Assembly (NCBI RefSeq): GCF_003945595.2
Contig: NW_024104909.1
Location: forward strand, 372,001-436,000
Length of the DNA: 64,000 nt
DNA from: Pipra filicauda
Taxonomy: Eukaryota > Chordata > Aves > Passeriformes > Pipridae
Direction of reading: 5' to 3'
Below, one piece after another: positions 1 through 9,870 of the stretch. The notes below the pieces were generated by a model. It saw nothing but the letters and a program-made list of their open reading frames with translations. It did no database searches and was not told the DNA's origin. The first letter of the stretch is position 1. Every line of letters starts with the position of its first letter. The position numbers were made by a program, and so were the translations under genes.

Positions 1-23
1 TGCCCATCCTTTTTGGTCCCCAG

Positions 24-2032
24 CCGGCGAAGACGCCAAGATCCGGCTGTGGCGGATCCCTGAGGGAGGGCTGCAGGAGACACTGCAGGAGCCTGAAGCC
101 ATTCTCCAAGGTGAGGGGACACACCGAGCACCCTGCACTGGGGACAAGCCTGCCCAGTGGTGTCCACAGCTGGGGACGACCACGCACTGCTCAATCTTCC
201 CAGGTCACACGGAGAAGATTTACTCCATCCGCTTCCACCCTGTGGCATCCGATCTCCTGGTTTCCTCCTCCTACGACATGACCGTGCGGATCTGGGATCT
301 GAGCGCCGAGCAGGAAGTCTTGTGCTTGCAGGGACACACAGATCAGGTAAGGAATGACAAACCTGGGGACACCTGGGGGGTGACTTTGGGATATTGAGGG
401 GACACAACATCTGTCTCCCCAGATCTTCAGCATGGCTTGGAGCCCAGATGGGAAGAAGCTGGCGACAGTGAGCAAAGACGGACGGATACGGCTCTACGAG
501 CCACGGTGCAGCCCTCGGCCTCAACAGGTACAATCACGGCACTGAGGGTGGGCTGGAGAGCTGGGGCTGCAGGCAGGAACGCCCCCGAGGGCACCTGCCC
601 GCACCCCCAGCTCTCTCTGAGCGGGCAGAGTGACCTTCTCCCCACGCAGGAGGGTCCAGGTCCCGAGGGGGGACGCGGAGCACGCGTGGTTTGGGTTTGC
701 GGTGGCGACTACCTCCTGGTGTCCGGCTTTGATAGGTAAAGAGGGGGACACATGGCAGGGCAGGAACACCAAGGGACACCATGCTCCCCCTCATTGACAC
801 CTCCCCACAGCCGCAGTGAGAGGAGGATCCTCCTGTACCGGGCACAGGCTCTGCCTGAGGGACCCTTGTCCGTCCTTGGGCTCGATGTGGCCCCCTCCAC
901 CCTCCTGCCCTTCTACGATGAGGATACAAGTGTTGTCTTCCTCACTGGCAAGGTGAGGGCTTGCCCTCCAAAAAACTGGGGGGCTACCTGTCTACAGCAC
1001 CCCAAAAGTGCAGAGGGACCCTCCATGCACCTTGACAGCCCCTGTCTCACTCCATCCCCAGGGTGACACCAGAGTCTTTCTCTATGAGGTGACTTCTGAG
1101 CCCCCCTATTTCCTTGAGTGCAACAGCTTCACCTCCAACGAACCCCACAAGGTAAAGAGGGGCAGTGCTGCCTGTCCCTGACCCCTTGCCTGCGCTGCCA
1201 GACCCCGCTCACGCCCCCACCCCACCAGGGCTTTGTCTTCCTGCCCAAAACGATGTGTGAGGTGCGGGAGGTGGAGTTCGCCCGTGCGCTGCGCTTGGGG
1301 CAGAGCACCCTGGAGCCCGTGGCTTTCCACGTGCCACGTGTCAAGGTAGGTGGGGGGTAAGGGGAAGGCTGGCTGTGTTCTGGGATGGGGACAGAGGCAA
1401 GGGACCCCCCTCAACATCACTTGCCCCCACAGAAGGAGTATTTCCAGGACGACCTCTTCCCGCCGACCCGTGTCTGGTGGGAGCCGGCCCTGGGTGCCAG
1501 TGCGTGGCTGGTGGGGCAGGACGGGCAGCAGCGCCGCGCCAGCCTGTGCCCGGCCGGCATGGTGCCAGGTGGGTGAGGGGCAGGGCAGGACCCCCAGCCC
1601 ACGGGGATGGTGTGGGGGGTGTCAGCCACGGGGCGAAGCCCTCCTGCCCCACGGTTATGCCGCTCTCCCAGTGAGCGAGGCCCCGAAAGAGGCTCCGGCT
1701 CGGAAGTTCGTCCCTGCATCTGTGTACCTGGAGGAGAAGTCGGACGAGCAGAAGAAGGAGGAGGTGGGTGCTGGGGTGGGGCGGCCGCCCTGCAGTGGGG
1801 CTGGGGGCGATGTCCCTCACCCCACGGCTCTGCCCGGCCTCCCCACAGCTCCTGAGTGCCATGGTGGCCCGGCTGGGCAACCGAGATGATCCGCTGCCCC
1901 AGGACTCCTTCGAGGGGGTGGATGAGGATGAGTGGGTAAGTGAAGGGACTTGGGAGGGGAGACACGACCCCCGTCGGGTCCCATCAGACCCCGCCATGCC
2001 CCTCACCCACACCGAGTGTCCCGCAGGACTAG
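24..2032 (+). CDS. CORO7: Coronin-7, C-terminal part (gene starts before the window)
   Basis: Coronin-7 is a tandem WD40-propeller coronin that acts at the Golgi/trans-Golgi in F-actin-linked vesicle export (family knowledge). Eleven coding exons are visible: 24-110, 204-346, 423-527, 650-735, 811-952, 1062-1151, 1229-1345, 1433-1568, 1672-1763, 1849-1935, 2027-2032. All have AG/GT borders and keep one frame, giving 362 residues plus a partial first codon. WD-repeat blades of the second propeller are readable (GEDAKIRLWRIPEGG; SSYDMTVRIWDLS; SKDGRIRLYEP). A charged linker (YLEEKSDEQKKEE) and an acidic tail ending DEDEWD follow, as in coronin-7 rather than short coronins, which end in a coiled coil. 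The last exon encodes only Asp and the stop. The 5' part, including the first propeller, is outside the window. Identity is very likely; exact borders are by eye. Confidence 0.95.
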
Positions 2033-2168
2033 GCTGGACCCGGCACCCCAAGGACCACCCGGCAAACCCCGCACCCGCAGGGCCGGCGGGGCAACCGAGA
2101 GGAGAGAGAGAGAGGAGGAGAAGGAGGAGGAGCAGGATGTGCAGGGCCTGCCGCGGGCAGGACCCGCT

Positions 2169-2174
2169 ATTAAA
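2169..2174 (+). terminator. CORO7: CORO7 polyadenylation signal ATTAAA
   Basis: ATTAAA lies 137 bases after the CORO7 stop codon, so the 3' UTR is short and ends near 2190. The G-rich minisatellite starts directly afterwards. Confidence 0.75.
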
Positions 2175-2204
2175 GCCGCTGCACCAGCACCGCGTCCTGC
2201 CGTG

Positions 2205-2775
2205 ATCCCGGGACACCGCGGGGAGCACCGGGGGGAGACACCGGGGCGGAGGGGGACACGGGGACCGGGGGGCACCGGGACGGAGGGGGACACAGGGACC
2301 GGGGGGGCACCGGGACCGCGGGGACACGGGGACCGGGGGGCACCGGGACGGAGGGGGACAGAGGGACCGGGGGAGCACCGGGACCGGCACAAGGGAGGAC
2401 ACGGGGACTGGGGGGACACAGGGACCGGCCCTGGAGGGGACACAGAGAGTGGAGCCGGGGGGGACACAGGGACGGGGTGGGGGACAGGGACCGACACGGG
2501 GGGACACCGTGGCCGGGAGGACAGAAGGACTGGGGGTTGGGGGACAGAGGAACTGGCCCCGGGGGGACACTGGGAGTGCGGGGGACACAGGGACAGGCAC
2601 CGGTAGGACACGGGTACGGGGGGGACACGGAGACCGGCGCCGGGGGGCACAGGGACGGAGGGGACACAGCGTGCGACACCGGGGGGACCAGAAGGACCGG
2701 CACCGGGGTGACACAAGGAGCGGGGGTTCACAGGGACCGGCATCGGGAGGGACACGGGGACCGGGGCGGAGGGAA
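2205..2775. repeat. GC-rich minisatellite between CORO7 and PAM16
   Basis: About 570 bases of degenerate 16-17-base units built from GGGGACACGGGGACCGGG and GGCACCGGGACGGAG. The plus strand is strongly G-rich, with many runs of three or more G, so G-quadruplex formation is plausible (inference). It fills almost the whole gap between the CORO7 polyA signal and the PAM16 promoter. Long open frames on both strands here are products of the repeat. Confidence 0.85.
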
Positions 2776-2879
2776 GTCGCGCCCCACCCGCCTGCCACTG
2801 CCCGGACCTCCCGCGCGGCGCGGCCGCCAGGGGGCGCTGAGCCCGCCGAGGGGACGCTCCGCCCCGCGCCGCCGCCGTC

Positions 2880-2945
2880 TCGGTGCCCGTCGTGACCTTC
2901 GCCCCCGGCCACGTGACCGCCGGGGGCGGAAGAGGCGGTGGGGAC
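2880..2945 (+). promoter_or_regulatory. PAM16: PAM16 proximal promoter with E-box and ERR-like half site
   Basis: CpG-rich sequence without a TATA box directly before the PAM16 start codon. TGACCTT at 2893-2899 is the reverse complement of an AAGGTCA nuclear-receptor half site (ERR-like). CACGTG at 2910-2915, followed by AC, is a canonical E-box bound by USF/MYC/TFE-type factors. Both are plausible for a nuclear gene of mitochondria, but factor binding is inferred from motifs only. Confidence 0.5.
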
Positions 2946-4843
2946 ATGGTGAGAGGGGACAGGGCGGGGGGACGGCGGGGTTGGGGCTGGGCAGGGTCCG
3001 GGGACGGGCACCGGGCCCGCGGGTGTGCGAGGGAGCTGGATCTGGGGGGGCAGGGACAGGGGAGAGGGGACAGGACCATGGGATGGGGGACAGGACAGGG
3101 GGAGAGGGACGGGACACGGGAGGAGTGACAGGGCCTGGGGAGGGGGAGCAGGGTCAGGAGAGGGGGGACAGGACACGGGAGGAGTGACAGGGCCTGGGGA
3201 GGGGGAGACGGGGCGGACAGGGCAGAGGAAAGGGGAACACGGGAAGGGGGACAGGGCCTAGGGAGGGGGTCACAGGGCCAGGGAAGGGGGGACAGGGACG
3301 GGGAAGGGGGGACAGGGCCAGGGATGGGTAGGGCAAAGCCCCAGGAGACAGGGAGAGGTGACAGGGTGAAGGACCTGTGTGGGGAGGGGGCCCCGTGGTG
3401 GCTGTGACAGCAGGGTGTCCCCGCAGGCCAAGTACCTGGCACAGATCATCCTGGTGGGGGCCCAGGTGGTGGGACGGGCCTTCATGCGGGCGCTGCGCCA
3501 GGAGTTCGCAGGTAGGAGCTGGTATACTGCTCTGAGTGCTCCGTGTGCCCACACTGCCCTGCCCTGGCTCTGCTCTGCACCCCCACCCTTCCCCAGGAAC
3601 CCCAGTGCTCCCCGTGCCCACACTCTGCCCGCAGAGGACACCTGCCAGGCTGTCACAGGGTGACAGTCCTCACCTGCCTCCTGGCGCTGGCCTGATGGTG
3701 TTCATCTCAACCCAGGCTCCCAGCAGCCTTCCCAGGCTCCAGCCTGGCTCTGGCACCGCTGCCAGGCTCCCAGAGATCCCAGCACCCAAAAGGGCACAAC
3801 AGGATAATCCCTGTGACAGGAGAGCCCCAACCCTGCCCTGCCAGCAGCAAACAGTGCTCCCCCAGCCCCTGACACATCCCCAGCACTGGGATCACATCCA
3901 GGGGCGACTGGAGGGGGGCAGAGGGGGACACTGGGCTCTGAGCACCTCAGAGCCTGAGGGCTTTGCTGCCTGACCCCCCCCAAGGCCTGGGGGTCACGGG
4001 GATCAGGGTGGGGGTCTCATGGCCTGGGTGTCTCCGGCAGCGAGCCGGGCAGCAGCCGATGCACGAGGACGCTCCGAGAGGCCCCAGTCTGCTGCTGCCT
4101 CCAGGATCATCGGCATCAGCCTCCAGGAAGCTCAGCAGATCCTCAACGTCTCCAGCCTCAACCCTGAGGAGATCCAGAAGGTAGAGGGCCCCTCAGAGTC
4201 GGGGAGAGAGGGAGGGAGGGCCCTGTCTGCCTTGAGGGTGCTGCCTGGCATGGGGGTGACAGCTGTTCCCCAGTGCTGTCCTGGGCCCAGTTAATCCCAG
4301 TTGGAGGATTCCTTGCCCCAGCTGGAGCAACCCTCGGGGCTTGGCCTCTGCGTCTGCCCAGTGGGGCTGCTCAGGAAAGGGGACGTGGGATCCCCGGAGG
4401 TGCCCGACCAGAAATGTGGGAACTCACAGTGGAGTCAGGCAGAGCAAACATGTCCCCAGGATCACACCTGTCACCTCCAGCAATGCTGCAGGGAGCAGGA
4501 GGCCCCCAGGGTTTGGGAATGGGGAAGGTGGAGATGAATCTGAGCCGGAGCTTCTCTCGGCAGAACTACGACCACTTGTTCAAGGTGAACGACAAGTCTG
4601 TGGGAGGCTCCTTCTACCTGCAGTCCAAGGTGAGCGAGGGAGCAGCGGGGGCTGCACCTGTGTGGGCACCTTCCCCTGCCTGGGATTCGGGACAGGCAGA
4701 GCCCGAGCACCCCTGTGGGTGAGGCAGTGAGGGGAGGTGTCACCCCATGTCCACAGGTGGTGAGAGCCAAGGAGCGGCTGGACGAGGAGCTCCGCATCCA
4801 GGCCAAGGGCGACAAGGAGAAGGAGCGGAAAGCTGAGACGTGA
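2946..4843 (+). CDS. PAM16: Mitochondrial import motor subunit TIM16/MAGMAS
   Basis: PAM16 sits on the matrix face of the TIM23 complex, pairs with the J-protein PAM18/DNAJC19 and restrains its stimulation of mtHsp70. Exons: 2946-2948 (only the ATG), 3427-3511, 4041-4180, 4564-4629, 4757-4843; product 126 aa, human about 125. The N-terminus [19 protein letters not shown] is the hydrophobic targeting/membrane-associated segment. Residues about 58-110 form the degenerate J domain ([43 protein letters not shown]). The HPD triad of true J proteins is replaced by VND, the family hallmark, so it cannot itself stimulate Hsp70. The start is forced: upstream sequence is repeat, and the ATG abuts a GTGAG donor in phase 0. 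AATAAA lies 54 bases past the stop. Confidence 0.96.
3040..3320. repeat. Purine-rich minisatellite in PAM16 intron 1
   Basis: Roughly 30-60-base units such as GGACAGGGCCTGGGGAGGGG and GGACACGGGAGGAGTGACAG recur several times, ending in a shorter GGGACAGGGCCAGGGAAGG series. It lies inside intron 1 between the lone ATG exon and the next coding exon. No coding evidence. Confidence 0.8.
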
Positions 4844-4896
4844 CTCCCGCCACCCCTGGACCCCGCGTCCCTCTCACCCTTAACTTATAGGTGGCC

Positions 4897-4902
4897 AATA
4901 AA
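4897..4902 (+). terminator. PAM16: PAM16 polyadenylation signal AATAAA
   Basis: AATAAA 54 bases downstream of the PAM16 stop. The 4903-5430 stretch that follows is GC-rich spacer between the convergent PAM16 and GLIS2 genes; I see no gene in it. Confidence 0.85.
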
Positions 4903-5439
4903 CACCATGTCCTCCAGCACCTGGCCTGGCTGCTCCGTGCCCGGGGAGGGAGCAGGGACTTGCCCACTGCTGCCCCCGAGGGATCAGCCCCTGCCCTGGG
5001 GACAAGGAGGAGGGAGGCAGCTGGGGAAGAAGGGGTGTCCTCGGGGCATCAAGGGCTGCCAGGGCTCAAATGGCACTGGGGGAGGCTGTGGGAGCTATTT
5101 TTGGGCGGGGTTGGATGCTCTTGGACTGAGTACATGGATACCTCTGGCTCCATACCCCAGGGGTGCTGTGCCTTCTCCCTTCTCCCACCGTGGATGACTG
5201 CTGGGTTGAGGGGGGGACACACGCTGTGGCTGTCCCCACCTGCAGCTCATCCTGCTGCAGGGCTTCACTGGTGCCAAGGCTCCCTGAGCAGGAGTGTGGG
5301 GACACAGCCAGGGGTCAGTCACAGCCAGCTGTTCCCCCCCCAGGTCACACCCACCCTCTCCAGCACTCCTCTGCCCCCAGCATGGGCTCCTCACTGCTGT
5401 CACCACAGCTGCGGCATTGAAACAGGAACTTACTTCAAC

Positions 5440-5445
5440 TTTATT
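5440..5445 (-). terminator. GLIS2: GLIS2 polyadenylation signal (AATAAA on minus strand)
   Basis: TTTATT on the plus strand reads AATAAA on the minus strand, about 1.3 kb after the GLIS2 stop, matching the long 3' UTR typical of GLIS2. The AT-richer stretch 5430-5640 contrasts with the surrounding GC-rich sequence and looks like conserved UTR. Confidence 0.65.
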
Positions 5446-6749
5446 GTTTTCTTAATAAACTTCCTCTCCCCTGGACGAATATAGTGTTACAGTCGTTAGC
5501 TTATCTCGTACTTGTGCAGTCCTTACACGCTACGCTAACAGCGATGGAGCCCAACAGGAGGAAAATAAAAACAACCCAGAAACTACGATAGAAAGGCACT
5601 TCGAGACCGTTAAAATACTGATGTCCTGGAATGTGCAACAACAAACCGACGAGGAGCGAGGAGACGTTACACCGGCCGGGGCGGCCTGGTCGATGGCCCG
5701 CGGCCATGCTGGGCTGGGGCAGCGCCGGGCGGCCGCCGGTGAGAGCAGGGAGACCGGCTCCCTGCGGGGCACGCGTGGCTGGGCCTCCTCAGCATGGAGG
5801 GGCAGCACTGGGGAGACCCCCACGGTTCGGAGCGGGACGTGGGTGGGGGTCCTGCCAAGCAGTGGGACGTACATATGACCCCCAGGAGAGGCTTTGAGCT
5901 GTGCCCACGCTGAGGCTGGGCACGCTGCCTGCCCCACCACTGCCCCGTGGCTGGGGGCTCACCTGGGAGCATCCCACCGGTGCATCCCGAGGAGCGGGTG
6001 CCCCGCCAGCCGGCGCCGGCGGTGCCCAGAGCCGTGCCCGCGCCGCCCGCATGCGCTCACGGTGCGTGGTTAGGTATGAACGTAGCTAGAGGGGTCTGTG
6101 CCCGGCGCGGAGCCGGCGCGGCGAGCGGCACACGCGGCCGTGTGCCTTGTCACGGGAGGGCCGGGGAGGCGGCGGGAGGGTGTGGGCGGGCGCCAGGCCG
6201 GCATGTGCCCAGCCAGCTGGGCCCGGCACGAGGGGCCATGGCTGCGGCACTGCCCGTGGCCATGCCGGCCGTGCGGGGTGGGATGGCACGGCCGGGCACA
6301 GCTCGGGGCGGCGGGAGCAGGCGGTCCCCGAGCTGTCACCCCCCTGTCTGTGCGGCGGAGGCCGGGGGGCTGCGGCCCCCCACGGCAGCGCCAAGGCTTC
6401 GGGCAGGGAGACGCCGTGTCAGCAGAAGCAGGAGAGCCCAAGCAGGGCCCTGTCAGAGCAAGGGGCTGGTCAAGAAATAAATAGCGGCGTATCCGGCTGT
6501 CCAGGCCCGAGAGGGCAGGGGGTTCCCCTTGTGCCCCCAGCTGCCCCCAGCGCAGGGTTGCAGCCGGCTCTGGCCGCCGAGGGATTATTGCTTTTCTCAG
6601 AAGAGTCCGTTCTTCTTTCGTGACAGTTAAAAGCACGAGCGAGGCCCCGCCGGGGCTGCAGGGGGGAGGAGGAGGCGATGCCCCTCCGTCTCCAGGGAGC
6701 AGGATCTGCCCACAGGGCCGGCGGCTGGCCCTGGGCATCGTCGAGCCCC
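5446..6749 (-). other. GLIS2: GLIS2 3' untranslated region
   Basis: Runs from the stop at 6750-6752 to the polyA signal at 5440-5445. The distal part (about 5440-5640) is AT-richer; the middle is very GC-rich. ORFs on both strands in the middle (for example 5947-6480 and 6070-6738) have no domain and are composition artefacts. Confidence 0.6.
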
Positions 6750-9700
6750 TCAGTTGACTGCGGCGGGTTTGAGCAGCAGGGAGCCGGGGGGGATGAGCAC
6801 CCAGCCAGGGGGCAGCGCCTCGGGGCTGCCCCCCGAGCTGACACCGGCTGAGAGGTCGAGCACAGCCCCCGGCAGCAGTGCCAGGCTTTCGGGGAGCACC
6901 CGCGGCCGCCCCGGCTCCGTCCTTTCGCCCCTCTCCTTCCGGGTGTCCGGCCCCTTGCCTGCCTTGGGAGGCCGCCCCTCAGCCCCGCTGCCCTTCTCCC
7001 CCTCGGCCTTGGCCCCGCCGGCCAGCAGCGACATGACAGGCAGCCCCAGCCCCGCCGCGAAGGGCGAGGGCAGCAGCGGGCTCTTGGCCAAGTTCAGAGG
7101 ACCGCCATTGAGGGGCAGGACGGGGCCGGGCAGGGCGGGCAGGGTACCCGCAGCCCCGCAGCCCAGGGCGCTGAGGTCGAGAGGTGCCGGTGCCAAAGGG
7201 ATGGGCAGCGCCGGCAGCCCTGGGGGAGCGAAGAGGGCGGCGGGGTTGGGGATGACGAGCTGCGCCCCGTTAACGTAGGGCACCTCTGGCGAGCCCAGGG
7301 GCGTTTTGGGAGGCGGATGGACCTTGAGCATCTCTGGGTGCTCGGGGGACACAAAATGCCCGTGGGCTTTGATGTGCTTGCGGAGGGAGCTGGGGTCAGT
7401 GTAGCGCTTGTGGCAGCCCGGCATCTTGCAGGAGTAGGGCTTCTCCACGTAGTGGGTGCGGGTGTGCTTGAAGCGGTCGCTGGAGTTGGAGTAACGCTTG
7501 TTGCAGCCTTCGTAGGGGCAGATGTAGGGCTTCTCACCTGCGGGACAGCACCGGGTCTGCCAGGGGGCACCAGCCCTGCTGGGTCCCCTGTGTCCCCCCG
7601 GGCCCCGCTGCTCCCCCGGTGAGCGCGGTGCGGGGGCTGCACTGACCTGTGTGCGAGCGGTTGTGGATTTTCAGGTTCTCCAGGCGGGAGAAGCTCTTGT
7701 TGCAGGTGGGGCAGCGGTGTGGCTTCTCATTGGTGTGTGTCCGGATGTGGATCAGCATCTTGTACCTGCCGGGATCGGGGGAATCACAGAATCATGGAAC
7801 GGTTTGAGCTGAAAGGGAGCTTAAAGCTCATCTCATCCCAACACACCTGCTGTGGGCAGGGACACTTTCCACTAGCCCAGGTTGCTCCAAGCCCCGTCCA
7901 ACCTGGCCTTGAACACTTCCAGGTATGGGGCAGCCACAGCTTCTCTGGGCAACCTGTGCCAGGGCCTCCCTACCCCCACAGGGAAGGATTTCTTCAAGAT
8001 CTAATCTAAATCTCTCCTCTTTTAGTTTAAAACCATTTCCCCTTGATCTATCACTGTCTGCCTGTGGAAGTATCAGTAAGGGAATGTCAGGGAGGGGGTC
8101 AGCCCTGACTTCCAGGGCATGTCCTTGTCCCCGTACCCTGGCTATGGGGTGTGGGAACAGGGACATCCAGGCCAGCACGGTCATCCAGCCTGCCAGGACC
8201 TCACACCCTGCACCAGAGGAAGGGAGGGAGGGAGGAAGGGAGGGATGAGGGGAGAGAGGGAGGGATGAGTGGAGGGAAGGAGTGATGGACACTCCCTCTG
8301 CACAGGCCCAGGTTCCTGCCTCCCACAGCACCCCCCAGGGACCCAGAGATCTCCCAGAGCCACCCATGCCCACCTGGCATTGAAGCCCCTGCCATGGCGG
8401 GCACAGCCCTCCCAGTGGCAGCAGTACCCTGCATCCTTCTCGGGTTTGACATGGAAGTCATTGACATGGTCCACAAGGTCTTGCAGGAGGTCAAAGAACT
8501 GGTTACACTGTGGGCAGAAGGCTGGGGGTGAAGAGGCCTGGTGGGGTGGGCACCGGGGGTGGCCAGGACCCCCAGCAGGGCCAGCCCCTGCTCCCCATCC
8601 CACCCCAGCTCCCACCTGGACCACATGCACAACAGGACCAGCATTTGGGGAGATGGAAATGGCCCTTTGCATGACCACCTTGTATCACCCTGCACAGCCT
8701 CCAGTTACCCATGACTCCCCCTCCAGTCCTACATTGTCCCTGAACGGCCCTCCAGCCCCCAACCTCACCCCCAGTCCCACAGAGCTCTGCCATGGCCTTC
8801 CAGCCCCACCTCAAAGCTTCCACACACCCCACCAGCCCCACAACCCTCCATGGTCCCCCCCATCCCTTCCTGCTGACCTTGGACCAGCGGCAGATGAGCT
8901 GCTTGGGCAGGGGCAGCTCAGGGGCGAGGCGTTTCTCCTTGCTGGGGGGCAGGAAGGCAGTGGGGGGCAGATGCAGGGCCCCCCCAGCCCCCAGTGGCAG
9001 GAAGAACTGGAAGGAGCTGGGGAGGCCGTCGATGTAGCGCAGGGACTGGAAATCCTGGAGCAGAGCCCGGATGAGGAGTCAGTAGGGGACGGGGCCAAGC
9101 TGGATAGAGACTCCAGGAGACCCCAGAACCCTACAGAGAGATCCCCAGAGATCCCCCAGACCCCCTGAGACCCCAAAGCCTCCCAGAGATGCTGAAAGAT
9201 CCTCCATAGCCCCCCCAGAGATCCCCTCATGCTCCCCAGAACCCCCTCTAAGCCTCCCACTCCCCCACCCCAGGGACCCCAAAACCTCACAGATACCCCC
9301 TGAGAGAGCTTCCAGGAGGCACCCTGGGGATGCCACTGGAGTCAGGGGGCAAGGGGGGAGGGCAGGCAGGACATTGACCCCAGGGTGTGTGTACACCGGC
9401 AGCACTGGGCACGCTGCCGAGGCTGGGAACGCCGTCTGGGCACAGTCCCCATGGCTGGGGACACCTCGCGGGGGGTCACGGCCGTACTTACGTGGGGGGT
9501 GAGGGGGCCGGGCAGGTCCCCGCTGCCCTGGCGCTCAGGGGACAGCGAAGCACTGCCAGCCGGAGACTCCCCCCCGGAGCGGGGCGAGAGGCTGAGGTCC
9601 ACCACCGGCACGGCAGCCGGGAAGCGCCCATCCCGCGGCTCCACCAGCCTGGAGTGTGCCAGGAGCCCGGGGGACGGCGAGGCTGGCACAGCACGGCGAC

Positions 9701-9854
9701 CCCCTCGGCTGCCCCCTCGGCCATCCCCGACCGGCGGGGTGTCCGGGCGCTGGGGAGCGCGGGGTCGGGGCCCGGAGGGACCGCGCTTCTCCCGGGCAGC
9801 TCGCAGCTTGGAGATGCTCAGCTTGAGGTCCAGGGGCTCCTCCAGGGAATGCAT
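6750..9854 (-). CDS. GLIS2: Zinc finger protein GLIS2 (Kruppel-like, GLI-similar)
   Basis: GLIS2 (NPHP7) is a nuclear transcription factor that binds GLI-type sites; loss causes nephronophthisis in mammals. Coding exons in transcript order: 9854-9492, 9054-8878, 8507-8374, 7765-7647, 7537-6750; 526 aa, human 524. The N-terminus [20 protein letters not shown] matches the conserved start, and [13 protein letters not shown] is also conserved. Five C2H2 fingers: about 176-199, 210-235, 243-263, 271-293, 301-323, each with both Cys and both His, and GLI-type linkers such as HTNEKPHRC. The proline/leucine-rich tail ends in [19 protein letters not shown], as in mammals. A short 5' UTR (9855-9870) precedes the ATG, bounded by an acceptor, so the first exon is noncoding and far upstream. 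A CR1 copy sits beside the exon at 7647-7765. Confidence 0.97.
7782..8060 (-). mobile_element. CR1 LINE 3' end in GLIS2 intron
   Basis: The plus strand begins AATCACAGAATCATGGAAC and continues with text typical of avian CR1 3' ends read in antisense (GGTTGCTCCAAGCCCCGTCCAACCTGG, then CAGCCACAGCTTCTCTGGGC). The sense 3' terminus therefore points along GLIS2 transcription and ends only about 16 nt before the exon at 7647-7765. 5'-truncated, no ORF. Confidence 0.9.
8220..8282. repeat. GGGA/GAGG purine-rich simple repeat in GLIS2 intron
   Basis: Imperfect GAGGGAGGGAGG and GGATGAGGGGAGAG units, an all-purine run on the plus strand. Confidence 0.7.
9105..9290. repeat. CCCCAGAGATCC minisatellite in GLIS2 intron
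   Basis: Short units based on CCCCAGAGATCC and GACCCCAGAACCC recur imperfectly between the first two coding exons. No coding support. Confidence 0.65.
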
Positions 9855-9870
9855 GGTGCCGGGGTGGACT

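Noticed and set aside
1341..3176. 611-aa minus-strand open frame over CORO7 exons and the minisatellite
   Set aside because: Antisense to real CORO7 exons and composed of Pro/Ser/Cys repeat translation; no domain.
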